A DNA stretch of 16,025 nt from UMGS1052 sp045532035 (GTDB lineage: Bacteria; Bacillota; Clostridia; Oscillospirales; CAG-382). Positions within the stretch are counted from its first letter, which is position 1. Each line of letters begins with the position of its first letter. Under the pieces are notes generated by a model. The model saw only the letters and a list, made by a program, of their open reading frames with translations, ran no database searches and had not been told where the DNA came from. The stretch spans positions 1-16,025 of the forward strand of contig JAZSFD010000081.1 of assembly GCA_045532035.1 (NCBI GenBank). Direction: 5' to 3'. The translations under genes were made by a program, and so were the position numbers. Positions 6,415 through 14,611 of this stretch are shown in pieces.

Positions 6415-6705
6415 GAGAAATTTAAAAAATTCGCAAAAAAACTTCCAACGCCGTTATTTTAACACAGTACAGAAGCAAAACCGGACTCCCAAAAATAGAA
6501 AGAACTTCATTTGTCACATTTTGTTTGTGCATTTTGTACAAATTATTTTCAAAATCTTGACAAGCTCTGTATTATATGATAGAATGATAACATAAAAAAC
6601 GACTCGTTCCATCAGCACATATATATTATTCTGACCGCACATAGCCCGAAAAAGCTTTTTCGGGTATTATAATGTGTGCGTATTTTCAAGGAGGTACCCG
6701 CAAAA
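6415..6705. other. Divergent upstream region of tRNA-Thr and the DeoR gene
   Basis: No gene is seen. Reading rightward the stretch holds an A/T-rich segment, three CATTT(T)GT copies (6508-6514, 6517-6524, 6530-6537), the DeoR-gene promoter, a perfect 20-nt palindrome CCCGAAAAAGCTTTTTCGGG (6645-6664) and the ribosome site. The CATTT(T)GT copies end 20 nt before the -35 box and are candidate operator half-sites; this is inference from position and repetition. Confidence 0.45.
6557..6585 (+). promoter_or_regulatory. Sigma-A promoter of the DeoR-family gene
   Basis: TTGACA and TAGAAT are separated by 17 bp. This gives a leader of about 115 nt containing the palindrome at 6645-6664, which could form a hairpin in the mRNA but lacks a following T-tract. 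Confidence 0.72.
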
Positions 6706-7512
6706 ATGAAAGCCGCAAGAAGACAAAAGATACGCGAGCTTTTGCAGACAAAGCCGTTCGTTTCGCTGAAAGAGCTGACCGTTATGTTTCCCGATGTCAC
6801 CAGCATGACGTTACGGCGTGATATAGAATATTTCGAAACCCAAGGCGAGCTTATCAAGGTTCGCAACGGTGCAAGATCGATGAAATTCATCACCGCCACC
6901 GCCGACGAAAACTACCGCCGCCGCGAAAAGGAAAACGAAAGCTCCAAGCGTGCCATTGCAATCGCTGCTCTCCCCTTTATCGAAAAGGGAAAGTGTATTT
7001 TCTTCGATTCAGGCTCGACAGTCATGCAGCTCGCCTCGGTCATGCCCGATGAGACGGTAAATATCATAACCCCCGGTCCCAATGTTTCGCTGAAGCTCAT
7101 CGAAAAGCAGCATCCCATCGTCACCCTTATAGGCGGCATACTCAACCGCGACAGCATTTCGGTCACGGGAGATCTGAGCATTGAAGCCCTCAGTGCCACA
7201 GATATTGACATCGCTTTCATCGTACCGTCGGGATATTCGGCAAAAAACGGCTTTTCCTGCGGAAATTACAGTGAATGCGAGCTAAAAAGCTATGTTATCA
7301 AAAATGCCCGCAAGGTAATTATGCTTATTGACTCGTCAAAATACGACAAGGAATTTCCGTATACTTTCGGAAGACTTTCGGATGTTGATGTTGTCATCAC
7401 AGACTCTGACTTTTCACGCCGTTATCCCGAAGCCGAAAAGCTTTCTATCATCCATACCGAAAAGCCGGGCACAAAGGAGCATATTTCAAGATGCATTCCC
7501 ATTGAAGTCTGA
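6706..7512 (+). CDS. DeoR-family transcriptional regulator
   Basis: This 268-residue cytosolic DNA-binding protein usually represses sugar or nucleoside catabolic genes and responds to a phosphorylated metabolite. Residues 5-57 form the DeoR winged helix-turn-helix (VSLKELTVMFPDVTSMTLRR, then DIEYFETQGELIKV). The DeoRC sensor follows with FFDSGST (99-105), GGILNRD (143-149), E-x-x-x-K-type residues around 190-194 and IDSSKYDK (208-215). The usual HGGA after the HTH reads RNGA here. The ATG at 6706 is chosen over an upstream GTG at 6676 because AAGGAGGT lies at 6688-6695. The gene is monocistronic, with a terminator directly after, so its target genes are not indicated by neighbours; self-repression is plausible. 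Confidence 0.9.
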   Translation: MKAARRQKIRELLQTKPFVSLKELTVMFPDVTSMTLRRDIEYFETQGELIKVRNGARSMKFITATADENYRRREKENESSKRAIAIAALPFIEKGKCIFFDSGSTVMQLASVMPDETVNIITPGPNVSLKLIEKQHPIVTLIGGILNRDSISVTGDLSIEALSATDIDIAFIVPSGYSAKNGFSCGNYSECELKSYVIKNARKVIMLIDSSKYDKEFPYTFGRLSDVDVVITDSDFSRRYPEAEKLSIIHTEKPGTKEHISRCIPIEV

Positions 7513-7536
7513 TAGTTCTTCTGTAAATTTTTTTCG

Positions 7537-7579
7537 ACCGAAAAGAGAGCGACGGTGCTCTCTTTTTCGGTTTGTTTTT
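7537..7579 (+). terminator. Intrinsic terminator of the DeoR-family gene
   Basis: ACCGAAAAGAGAGC pairs with GCTCTCTTTTTCGGT (one bulged T) around a short GACGGT loop, followed by a T-rich tail. It separates the regulator from the pyr operon. Confidence 0.85.
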
Positions 7580-7617
7580 ACATTATATATGTTTTATAAC
7601 TTTTTTTCCAAAACTCC

Positions 7618-7646
7618 TTGACAAACCACGCCTTTCATGGTATACT
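7618..7646 (+). promoter_or_regulatory. Sigma-A promoter of the pyr operon
   Basis: TTGACA and TATACT are separated by 17 bp. Transcription should start near 7653, giving a leader of about 144 nt before pyrC. It is the only clear promoter found for the seven genes that follow. Confidence 0.88.
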
Positions 7647-7681
7647 ATATCGAATTGAAAAGAAAGAGCGATCGCTGTTGT

Positions 7682-7766
7682 CGGCAGGATTGGGTCATAC
7701 GCGTCGGAGTTCTTCAAAAAACTCCATTCCCCATGTTTGGTCTTGCCGTTGCGGCAAGGCTTTTTT
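7682..7766 (+). promoter_or_regulatory. pyr operon leader attenuator (terminator plus candidate antiterminator)
   Basis: A strong intrinsic terminator lies at 7740-7766, 30 nt before the pyrC ATG: GTCTTGCCG-TTG-CGGCAAGGC followed by T6. Its 5' arm can pair instead with an upstream segment: CGGCAGGA (7682-7689) with TCTTGCCG (7741-7748), helped by TGGG (7691-7694) with CCCA (7730-7733) and an inner hairpin GGAGTT/AACTCC (7706-7725). That alternative would break the terminator, the layout of an attenuation switch. The terminator is seen directly; the switch is inference. No PyrR-type loop (UCCAGAGAGG-like) is visible, so the controlling signal is unknown. Confidence 0.7.
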
Positions 7767-7796
7767 GTGAAAACATAGCTTCTCGGAGGAAACAAA

Positions 7797-9029
7797 ATGA
7801 CCAAGATGACAATTGCTGCAATAGCGGAAAAAATGAAAAATGCCAATTTCTCTTTTGTTTCCGAACAGTCTTTGTCTATTGAGATTCCTGTTCCCGCAGG
7901 GATAGATTTTTCTCTTTTTGATTCAGGTGAATACGCTTTTCTTCCCGGCTTTTGCGATGTGCATGTTCATTTTCGCGAGCCGGGTTTTTCATACAAAGAA
8001 ACCATCTTGTCGGGCAGCCGGGCTTCCGCCCGAGGCGGCTACACCGATGTTTGCACAATGCCAAACCTTTCCCCTGTCCCTGACAGCGTCGAAAGCATCA
8101 TGGCGCAGAAAACCATCATTGACCGCGACGCAGTCATAGGCGTTCACCCTTACGCCTCGATAACCGTCGGACAAAAGGGCGAGAAGCTTTCTGATTTTGA
8201 AGGAATGCGCGATATTGCCATCGCCTACTCTGACGACGGCAAGGGTGTCCAGGATGATGACATGATGCGAGATGCGATGCTGAAAGCAAAGGTTCTCGGA
8301 AAAATGATCGTCGCCCACTGCGAGGTCAACTCACTTCTTCACGGAGGCTACATCCACGACGGCGTTTATGCAAAAGAGCACGCCCACCGCGGCATCTGCT
8401 CGGAAAGTGAATACGCCCAGATCGAGCGCGATATTAAGCTTGCAAAGGAAACCGGCTGCAAATACCATGTCTGCCACATCTCCACCAAGGAAAGCGTGGA
8501 GCTTATACGCAAGGCAAAGCGGGACGGCGTTGACATCACCTGCGAAACGGGACCCCACTATCTTGTCTTCACAGACGCAGATCTTCATGAGGATGGCAAA
8601 TGGAAGATGAACCCGCCGCTTCGCTCGAAAGATGACAAAGAGGCTCTCATCGAAGGGATCCTTGACGGCACCATCGACATGATCGCCACCGATCACGCTC
8701 CCCATTCCGCCGAAGAAAAAGGCAAAGGCCTTGAAAAAGGCGCCTTCGGCATCGTAGGGATAGAAACAGCTTTCAGTGTTATGTACACCCACTTTGTAAA
8801 GACAGGCATCATCCCAAAAGCGCGCCTTTGCGAGCTTTTGTGCGATGCGCCGAGAAAAAGATTCGGAATACCGCTCGGCGGCTTTTCAATATGGAAGCTT
8901 GATGAAAAATACAAGGTCGATCCCCGGGAGTTTCTCTCGATGGGAAGGGCAACCCCTTTTGAGGGGCACGAGCTTTTCGGTAAATGCGTTTTCACATCGC
9001 ACAACGGAAAAGCAGTTTACAGTGTTTAA
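7797..9029 (+). CDS. pyrC: Dihydroorotase, class I
   Basis: This 410-residue cytosolic zinc enzyme interconverts carbamoyl-aspartate and dihydroorotate, the third step of UMP synthesis. The TIM-barrel metal and substrate motifs are all present: DVHVHFREPG (54-63), TMPN (87-90), SDDG (145-148), AHCE (173-176), CHIST (226-230), ETGPHYL (250-256), KMNPPLRS (270-277) and ATDHAPHS (297-304). The C-terminal VDPREFLSMGRATPFEG box is also typical. The N-terminal 50 residues lack the common (M)LIKN..V.D opening and are more divergent than the barrel. ATG 7797 is supported by GGAGG at 7785-7789; an alternative Met is three codons in. It is the first gene of the operon, 30 nt after the leader terminator. 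Confidence 0.95.
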   Translation: MTKMTIAAIAEKMKNANFSFVSEQSLSIEIPVPAGIDFSLFDSGEYAFLPGFCDVHVHFREPGFSYKETILSGSRASARGGYTDVCTMPNLSPVPDSVESIMAQKTIIDRDAVIGVHPYASITVGQKGEKLSDFEGMRDIAIAYSDDGKGVQDDDMMRDAMLKAKVLGKMIVAHCEVNSLLHGGYIHDGVYAKEHAHRGICSESEYAQIERDIKLAKETGCKYHVCHISTKESVELIRKAKRDGVDITCETGPHYLVFTDADLHEDGKWKMNPPLRSKDDKEALIEGILDGTIDMIATDHAPHSAEEKGKGLEKGAFGIVGIETAFSVMYTHFVKTGIIPKARLCELLCDAPRKRFGIPLGGFSIWKLDEKYKVDPREFLSMGRATPFEGHELFGKCVFTSHNGKAVYSV

Positions 9030-9059
9030 TTTTTTAACGATATACAGGAGGAATAAGAA

Positions 9060-12000
9060 ATGGCAAAGAGAACAGACATCAAAAAAGTACTTATCATCGG
9101 TTCCGGCCCCATCGTCATCGGTCAGGCGGCAGAATTCGACTATGCGGGAACGCAGGCGTGCCTTGCTCTGAAAGAGGAGGGCTATGAAGTTGTTCTGTGC
9201 AACTCAAACCCCGCCACCATCATGACCGACACCCCCATTCCCGACAAGGTTTACATGGAGCCCCTCACCCTTGAATACATCGCAAAGATACTCAGATACG
9301 AGCGTCCCGACGCCATCGTTCCCGGTATCGGCGGTCAGACAGGTCTTAATCTTGCCATGCAGCTTGAAAAGAAGGGCGTGCTCAAGGAATGCGGAGTTGA
9401 GCTTCTCGGCACCAGCAGCGTAAGTATCGAGCGCGCAGAGGACAGAGAGCTTTTCAAGGAGCTTTGCCAGTCTATCGGCGAGCCCACCATCCCCTCCGAA
9501 ATCACCTATAACCTCGACGAAGCAATAAAAGCTGCCGAAGAAATCGGATATCCCGTAGTGCTTCGTCCTGCCTTTACTCTCGGCGGCACAGGCGGCGGCT
9601 TTGCTTATAACAGAGAAGAGCTCGAAGAAATCGGCAGAAACGCTTTCAAGCTCTCCCCCGTTCACCAGGTGCTTATCGAAAAGAGCGTCAAGGGCTACAA
9701 GGAAATCGAATTTGAAGTTATGCGCGACTCGACCGACCACGCCATCACCATCTGCGGCATGGAAAATATCGACCCCGTCGGCGTTCACACAGGCGACTCG
9801 ATCGTCGTCGCCCCCATTCTCACCCTCAACGACCACGATCTCAAGATGCTCAACGACAGCGCCATAAAAATTATCCGTGAGCTCAAGATCGAGGGCGGCT
9901 GCAACGTTCAGTTTGCTCTCAACCCCGAATCGAGCGAATACTATCTCATCGAGGTAAACCCCAGAGTTTCCCGCTCATCGGCGCTCGCCTCCAAAGCCAG
10001 CGGTTATCCTATTGCCCGCGTTACCGCAAAGATTGCCGTCGGCATGACCCTTGAGGAGATCGCCATCGCCAACACAAACGCAGCCTTTGAACCCAAACTC
10101 GACTATGTGATCTCAAAGCTTCCCCGTTTCCCCTTCGACAAATTCACCACAGCCTCCAATCAGCTTGGAACACAGATGAAAGCCACCGGTGAAGTTATGG
10201 GAATCGGCTCAACTCTTGAAGAATGTCTTCTCAAGGGTATGCGTTCGCTTGAGGTCGGCGTGAATCACATTTATCACTCAAAGTTTGACCATATGTCCGA
10301 TTCGGATATCATCGAATATATCTCCACTTTCCGCGATGACAACATTTTTGCCATTGCAGAGCTTTGTGCCCGCGGAGTCAGCGTTGAAAAGCTCCACGAG
10401 ATCACGCAGATCACTCCGTTCTTCCTGGAGGCAATCAAGAGAATTGTTGATATGGAAGAAACTCTCAAGGCTCATCCCTTTGACCTTGAAACCCTTACCG
10501 CAGCAAAGAAAATGGGCTTTTCCGACAAGTACACCGCAAGAATGTGGAAATGCACAGAGCTTGATGTGTTCAACTTCCGCAAGGAGCATAAGCTGTTCCC
10601 CGTATTCCGCATGGTTGATACCTGCCACACAGGCGCATATATTCCTTACTTCTATTCCTCCTACTCGGGAGAGAATTCCTCGATCCTCACAAACAAAAAG
10701 AAGATCGTGGTTCTCGGTGCAGGTCCCATCCGTATCGGTCAGGGTGTTGAATTTGACTATTCCACCGTTCACGCCGTAACGACCATCAAAAATTCCGGAT
10801 ATGAAGCCATCATCATAAACAACAACCCCGAAACAGTTTCCTCCGACTACACCACTGCAGACAAGCTCTATTTTGAGCCCCTCACTCCCGAGGATGTTAT
10901 GAACATCATCGAGTTTGAAAAGCCCGAGGGTGTTATCGCATCGCTTGGCGGACAGACCGCCATCAACCTTGCGGAGCCTCTGCGTGACCGCGGTGTCAAG
11001 ATTATCGGTACAGACTGTGACGCCATCGAGCGTGCCGAAAACCGCGACAGCTTTGAAAAGATACTTCAGAGCCTCAACATTTCTCAGCCCAAGGGTCGTG
11101 CCGTCACAAAAATCGAAGACGGTATTGCCGCGGCATCCGAAATCGGTTATCCCGTTCTTGTCCGTCCCAGCTTTGTTCTGGGAGGACGCGCAATGCAGAT
11201 CGTTGCCAACGAAGAACAGCTTCGTCATTACCTCAAGACCGCTGTTGAGATCGATGAGGACAAGCCTGTTCTTGTTGACAAATACATCGAAGGAAAAGAA
11301 GTCGAGGTCGATGCCATCTGCGACGGCAGAAATGTTTTCGTCCCCGGTATCATGGAGCTTGTTGAACGCACAGGCGTCCACAGCGGTGACTCGATCAGCG
11401 TTTATCCCACCTTCAGCATTTCAAACAAGGTCAAGGGCATCATTCTTCAGTATGCCAAGAAGTTGGGACTCGGCATCGGAATCGTCGGTCTTTACAACAT
11501 CCAGTTCATTGTTGACAAGGATGAAAATGTGTTCATCATCGAGGTAAATCCCCGTTCGTCAAGAACAGTTCCTTTCCTTTCGAAAGCTACAGGCTACAGC
11601 CTTGCCGACATCGCGACAGAGGTTATAATGGGCAAGAGCCTCAAAGAGCAGGGCATCTTCGATATATATCCCGAAGAAAAGAAGCGCTGGTATGTCAAGG
11701 TTCCCGTCTTCTCGTTCAACAAGATCCGCGGACTTGACGCATACCTCTCTCCCGAAATGAAGTCGACAGGCGAAGCCATCGGCTACGACGACAAGCTCAA
11801 CCGCGCACTTTACAAGGCTCTTCAGGCTTCGGGAATGAAGCTGCAGAACTACGGCACGGTATTTGCCACCATCGCTGACCGTGACAAGCCCGAGGCGCTT
11901 CCTCTCATCCGCCGTTTCTATGACCTCGGTTTCAACATTGAAGCCACCGAGGGAACAGCAAAGTTCCTCAAGGAAAACGGAATCCGCACCCACATTCTCA

Positions 12001-12233
12001 AGAAAATCCATGAGGACAGCGAGGAGATCCAGGACGCTTTGCGCCAGGGACACATCGCATATGTAATCAACACCCGCGACATCGACGCGGCAGGAGGCGA
12101 AAACGACGGTTATCTCATCAGAAGATATGCCATCGAAAACAATGTGACCATGTTCACGACCCTTGACACAGTTCGCGTTCTTCTTGATGTTCTTGAAGAA
12201 ACGACACTTACCATTTCCACAATAGATTCGTGA
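9060..12233 (+). CDS. carB: Carbamoyl-phosphate synthase, large subunit
   Basis: This 1057-residue cytosolic enzyme makes carbamoyl phosphate from bicarbonate, two ATP and ammonia delivered by the glutaminase subunit CarA. The duplicated synthetase halves are clear: GSGPIVIGQAAEFDYAGTQA (14-33) and GAGPIRIGQGVEFDY (553-567). ATP-grasp segments RPAFTLGGTGGG and RPSFVLGGRA are present, as are the paired metal-site boxes EVNPRVSRSSALASKA and EVNPRSSRTVPFLSKA. Residues 933-1057 form the MGS-like allosteric domain (TVFATIADRDK..), where UMP and activators bind in relatives. The length is complete for the family. AGGAGG at 9046-9051 fixes the start, 30 nt after pyrC. carA, normally directly upstream, is missing here and must lie elsewhere. 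Confidence 0.98.
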   Translation: MAKRTDIKKVLIIGSGPIVIGQAAEFDYAGTQACLALKEEGYEVVLCNSNPATIMTDTPIPDKVYMEPLTLEYIAKILRYERPDAIVPGIGGQTGLNLAMQLEKKGVLKECGVELLGTSSVSIERAEDRELFKELCQSIGEPTIPSEITYNLDEAIKAAEEIGYPVVLRPAFTLGGTGGGFAYNREELEEIGRNAFKLSPVHQVLIEKSVKGYKEIEFEVMRDSTDHAITICGMENIDPVGVHTGDSIVVAPILTLNDHDLKMLNDSAIKIIRELKIEGGCNVQFALNPESSEYYLIEVNPRVSRSSALASKASGYPIARVTAKIAVGMTLEEIAIANTNAAFEPKLDYVISKLPRFPFDKFTTASNQLGTQMKATGEVMGIGSTLEECLLKGMRSLEVGVNHIYHSKFDHMSDSDIIEYISTFRDDNIFAIAELCARGVSVEKLHEITQITPFFLEAIKRIVDMEETLKAHPFDLETLTAAKKMGFSDKYTARMWKCTELDVFNFRKEHKLFPVFRMVDTCHTGAYIPYFYSSYSGENSSILTNKKKIVVLGAGPIRIGQGVEFDYSTVHAVTTIKNSGYEAIIINNNPETVSSDYTTADKLYFEPLTPEDVMNIIEFEKPEGVIASLGGQTAINLAEPLRDRGVKIIGTDCDAIERAENRDSFEKILQSLNISQPKGRAVTKIEDGIAAASEIGYPVLVRPSFVLGGRAMQIVANEEQLRHYLKTAVEIDEDKPVLVDKYIEGKEVEVDAICDGRNVFVPGIMELVERTGVHSGDSISVYPTFSISNKVKGIILQYAKKLGLGIGIVGLYNIQFIVDKDENVFIIEVNPRSSRTVPFLSKATGYSLADIATEVIMGKSLKEQGIFDIYPEEKKRWYVKVPVFSFNKIRGLDAYLSPEMKSTGEAIGYDDKLNRALYKALQASGMKLQNYGTVFATIADRDKPEALPLIRRFYDLGFNIEATEGTAKFLKENGIRTHILKKIHEDSEEIQDALRQGHIAYVINTRDIDAAGGENDGYLIRRYAIENNVTMFTTLDTVRVLLDVLEETTLTISTIDS

Positions 12234-12246
12234 AAAAGGCAGAAAA

Positions 12247-12984
12247 ATGAAACAAAGTATATTTGAAATAATCGAAAATATTCCCTTGACATCAGCCGTT
12301 TATAGGATGATTCTCAAGGGCGACACAAGCGATATCACAAGCTCGGGACAATTTGTGAACCTGAAGCTTGACGGGCTTTTTCTTCGCCGTCCCATCTCGG
12401 TATGCGACAGCGAGAACGGACTTCTCACCCTCGTCTACAAGGTAGTGGGCAAGGGTACAGAAAAAATGAGCAAAATGGGAGTCGGCGAAAAGCTTGACAT
12501 CCTCACAGGCCTCGGAAACGGCTATGATCTTTCAAAATCAGGCTACACTCCCCTTCTTCTCGGCGGAGGCGTTGGAGTTCCTCCCCTTTATATGCTCGCA
12601 AAGAAGCTTATCGCACAGGGCAAAAAGGTCTCGGTGATCTTAGGCTTCAACACAAAAGACGAAATCTTCTATGAGGAAGAATTCAAGGCTCTGGGAGCTG
12701 ATGTCACGGTTGCCACCGCAGACGGCTCTTACGGCGTGCGCGGTTTTGTCACCGATGCCATGAAGGATATCGACTATTCCTACTTCTACACCTGCGGTCC
12801 CGAGCCGATGCTGAAAGCTATCTATTCGGCATCCGAAACCTCCGGTCAGTTCAGCTTCGAAGAGCGCATGGGCTGCGGCTTTGGCGCCTGCATGGGCTGC
12901 TCTTGCCACACAGTCACCGGCTACAAGCGTATCTGCAAGGACGGCCCCGTGCTTGAAAAGGAGGAGATCTTATGGGAAAAATGA
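12247..12984 (+). CDS. pyrK: Dihydroorotate dehydrogenase electron transfer subunit
   Basis: This 245-residue iron-sulfur flavoprotein carries electrons from PyrD to NAD+, forming a PyrD2-PyrK2 complex in the cytosol. The FAD-binding box RRPISV is at 47-52. The NAD-binding GGGVGVPPLYMLAK stretch is at 106-119, and TCGPEPML at 182-189. The C-terminal [2Fe-2S] ligands are in ERMGCGFGACMGCSC..YKRICKDGP: C210, C215, C218 and C230 fit the C-x4-C-x2-C-xn-C pattern, with an extra C220. The length matches the family (about 240-260). It starts 13 nt after the carB stop with a modest AAAAAGG site, so translational coupling is likely. Its end overlaps pyrD. Confidence 0.96.
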   Translation: MKQSIFEIIENIPLTSAVYRMILKGDTSDITSSGQFVNLKLDGLFLRRPISVCDSENGLLTLVYKVVGKGTEKMSKMGVGEKLDILTGLGNGYDLSKSGYTPLLLGGGVGVPPLYMLAKKLIAQGKKVSVILGFNTKDEIFYEEEFKALGADVTVATADGSYGVRGFVTDAMKDIDYSYFYTCGPEPMLKAIYSASETSGQFSFEERMGCGFGACMGCSCHTVTGYKRICKDGPVLEKEEILWEK

Positions 12985-13883
12985 ATGTGAACCTTTGCGG
13001 TATTGAGATCGACAATCCCATAATTCCCGCCAGCGGAACCTTTGGATTTGGCTATGAATTCGCACAGCTTTACGATATAAACATCCTTGGAACCTTCTCT
13101 TTCAAGGGAACCACAAAGGATGCAAGATTCGGAAATCCCACACCGAGAATCGCTGAATGCACCGCAGGTATGATAAATGCCGTCGGTCTTCAGAATCCCG
13201 GCGTTGATGCTGTCATTTCAACCGAGCTTCCCAAGCTCAAAAAATGCTTTTCGAAAAAGGTCATGGCAAATGTTTCGGGCTTTGCCATTGAAGATTATGC
13301 CTACACCTGCGAAAGGCTTGACAAGGAAGAACAGGTCGGCTGGCTTGAAGTAAACGTAAGCTGTCCCAATGTACACGGCGGCGGCATGAGCTTCGGCACA
13401 GACCCAAAGGCTGCGGCAGAAGTCACAAAAGCTGTGAAAAAGGTCACCACAAAGCCTGTCATCGTGAAGCTTTCGCCCAATGTCACCGACATTGTAAGCA
13501 TCGCAAAGGCCTGCGAGGAGGCAGGTGCCGACAGCATCAGCCTTATCAACACACTGCTTGGAATGCGAATCGATCTGAAAACACGCAAGCCCGTCATCGC
13601 CAACAAAATGGGCGGTTTTTCGGGAAGCGCCATCTTCCCTGTGGCTGTCCGCATGGTCTATCAGGTGGCAAATGCCGTGAAAATTCCCGTCGTGGGAATG
13701 GGCGGTGTTTCGTCTGCTGAGGATGTTATCGAAATGATGCTTGCGGGTGCAACCGCCGTCGAGGTGGGTGCCGCAAACCTCATTGATCCCTTCGCCTGCC
13801 GCGATATCATAAATGAACTTCCGATTGTTATGGAAAAATACAGAATCAATTCATTGAGTGAAATAATAGGAGGAGCAAAATAA
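12972..13883 (+). CDS. pyrD: Dihydroorotate dehydrogenase, type 1B (NAD-dependent), catalytic subunit
   Basis: This 303-residue FMN enzyme oxidises dihydroorotate to orotate. Type 1B is indicated by the adjacent pyrK and by Cys as the active-site base in NVSCPN (C131 within 128-133). Other motifs are NPIIPASGTFGFG (15-27), NAVGLQNPG (69-77), VIVKLSPN (163-170), the glycine-rich GGFSGSAIFP and VVGMGGV for FMN phosphate, and a final GATAVEVGAA segment. The start lies inside the end of pyrK (13-nt overlap) with GGAGGAG at 12960-12966, so the two subunits are probably made in a fixed ratio. The stop TAA shares its last A with the pyrF ATG. Confidence 0.97.
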   Translation: MGKMNVNLCGIEIDNPIIPASGTFGFGYEFAQLYDINILGTFSFKGTTKDARFGNPTPRIAECTAGMINAVGLQNPGVDAVISTELPKLKKCFSKKVMANVSGFAIEDYAYTCERLDKEEQVGWLEVNVSCPNVHGGGMSFGTDPKAAAEVTKAVKKVTTKPVIVKLSPNVTDIVSIAKACEEAGADSISLINTLLGMRIDLKTRKPVIANKMGGFSGSAIFPVAVRMVYQVANAVKIPVVGMGGVSSAEDVIEMMLAGATAVEVGAANLIDPFACRDIINELPIVMEKYRINSLSEIIGGAK

Positions 13884-14581
13884 TGGGTAAGGACGTAATC
13901 GTTGCCTGCGACTTTTCGAGCGCGCAGAAAGTTTTTGAATTTCTTGACAAGTTCACCGGCAGAAAGCCTTTTGTAAAGATCGGCATGGAGCTTTATTATG
14001 CCGAAGGTCCCGAAATCGTAAAGGAGATCAAAAAGCGCGGTCACAAGATCTTTCTTGACCTCAAGCTTCATGACATTCCCAACACGGTCAAAAAGGCAAT
14101 GTCTGTGCTTTCGAATCTTGATGTTGACATCACAAATCTTCATGCTTCGGGCACCTGCCGTATGATGGAGGCTGCCATTGAGGGTCTTACCCGTGAGGAC
14201 GGCACAAGACCTCTTCTCATTGCGGTCACCCAGCTCACAAGCACAGACCAGGAAAGCATGGAAAACGATCTTCTCATTCACGAGCCCATCGACAAGGTGG
14301 TTATGCACTATGCCGCAAACGCAAAGAAGGCAGGACTCGACGGCGTTGTCTGCTCTCCCCTTGAAGCAGGAAAGGTTCACGACACCTGCGGCAAGGATTT
14401 CCTCACCATCACTCCCGGCGTGCGTTTTGCAGACGGAGATGTGGGCGACCAGAAGAGAGTCATGACCCCCGAGCAGGCAAAGCTTATCGGCTCTGACTAC
14501 ATCGTTGTGGGAAGACCCATCACCGCGGCTGACGACCCTGTTGCGGCATATGAGCGCTGCGTCAGAGAATTCTGCGACTAA
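13883..14581 (+). CDS. pyrF: Orotidine 5'-phosphate decarboxylase
   Basis: This 232-residue cytosolic TIM-barrel enzyme converts OMP to UMP, the last step of the pathway. The catalytic Asp-Lys array is intact: D10 in VACDF, K32 in VKIG, and DLKLHDIPNT (59-68) with D59, K61 and D64. The phosphate-binding C-terminal elements TPGVR and VVGRPIT are present. The length is typical of the class I (bacterial short) form. Translation starts on an ATG overlapping the pyrD stop (TAATG), with AGGAGG at 13868-13873, so it is coupled to pyrD. Confidence 0.97.
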   Translation: MGKDVIVACDFSSAQKVFEFLDKFTGRKPFVKIGMELYYAEGPEIVKEIKKRGHKIFLDLKLHDIPNTVKKAMSVLSNLDVDITNLHASGTCRMMEAAIEGLTREDGTRPLLIAVTQLTSTDQESMENDLLIHEPIDKVVMHYAANAKKAGLDGVVCSPLEAGKVHDTCGKDFLTITPGVRFADGDVGDQKRVMTPEQAKLIGSDYIVVGRPITAADDPVAAYERCVREFCD

Positions 14582-14611
14582 TAATTATCTAACGAAAAAG
14601 GAGATATCATC

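Noticed and set aside
7653..7796. PyrR-binding RNA element
   Set aside because: Searched by eye for the UCCAGAGAGG-type loop and flanking stem; no match was found, so only a generic attenuator is reported.
7637..7882. Possible leader peptide before pyrC
   Set aside because: Its ATG sits between the -35 and -10 boxes, upstream of the predicted transcript start, and the frame runs into pyrC out of phase.
10278..11381. 367-codon minus-strand open frame across carB
   Set aside because: Antisense to the conserved CarB; composition resembles the other codon-bias shadows and there is no promoter or ribosome site.
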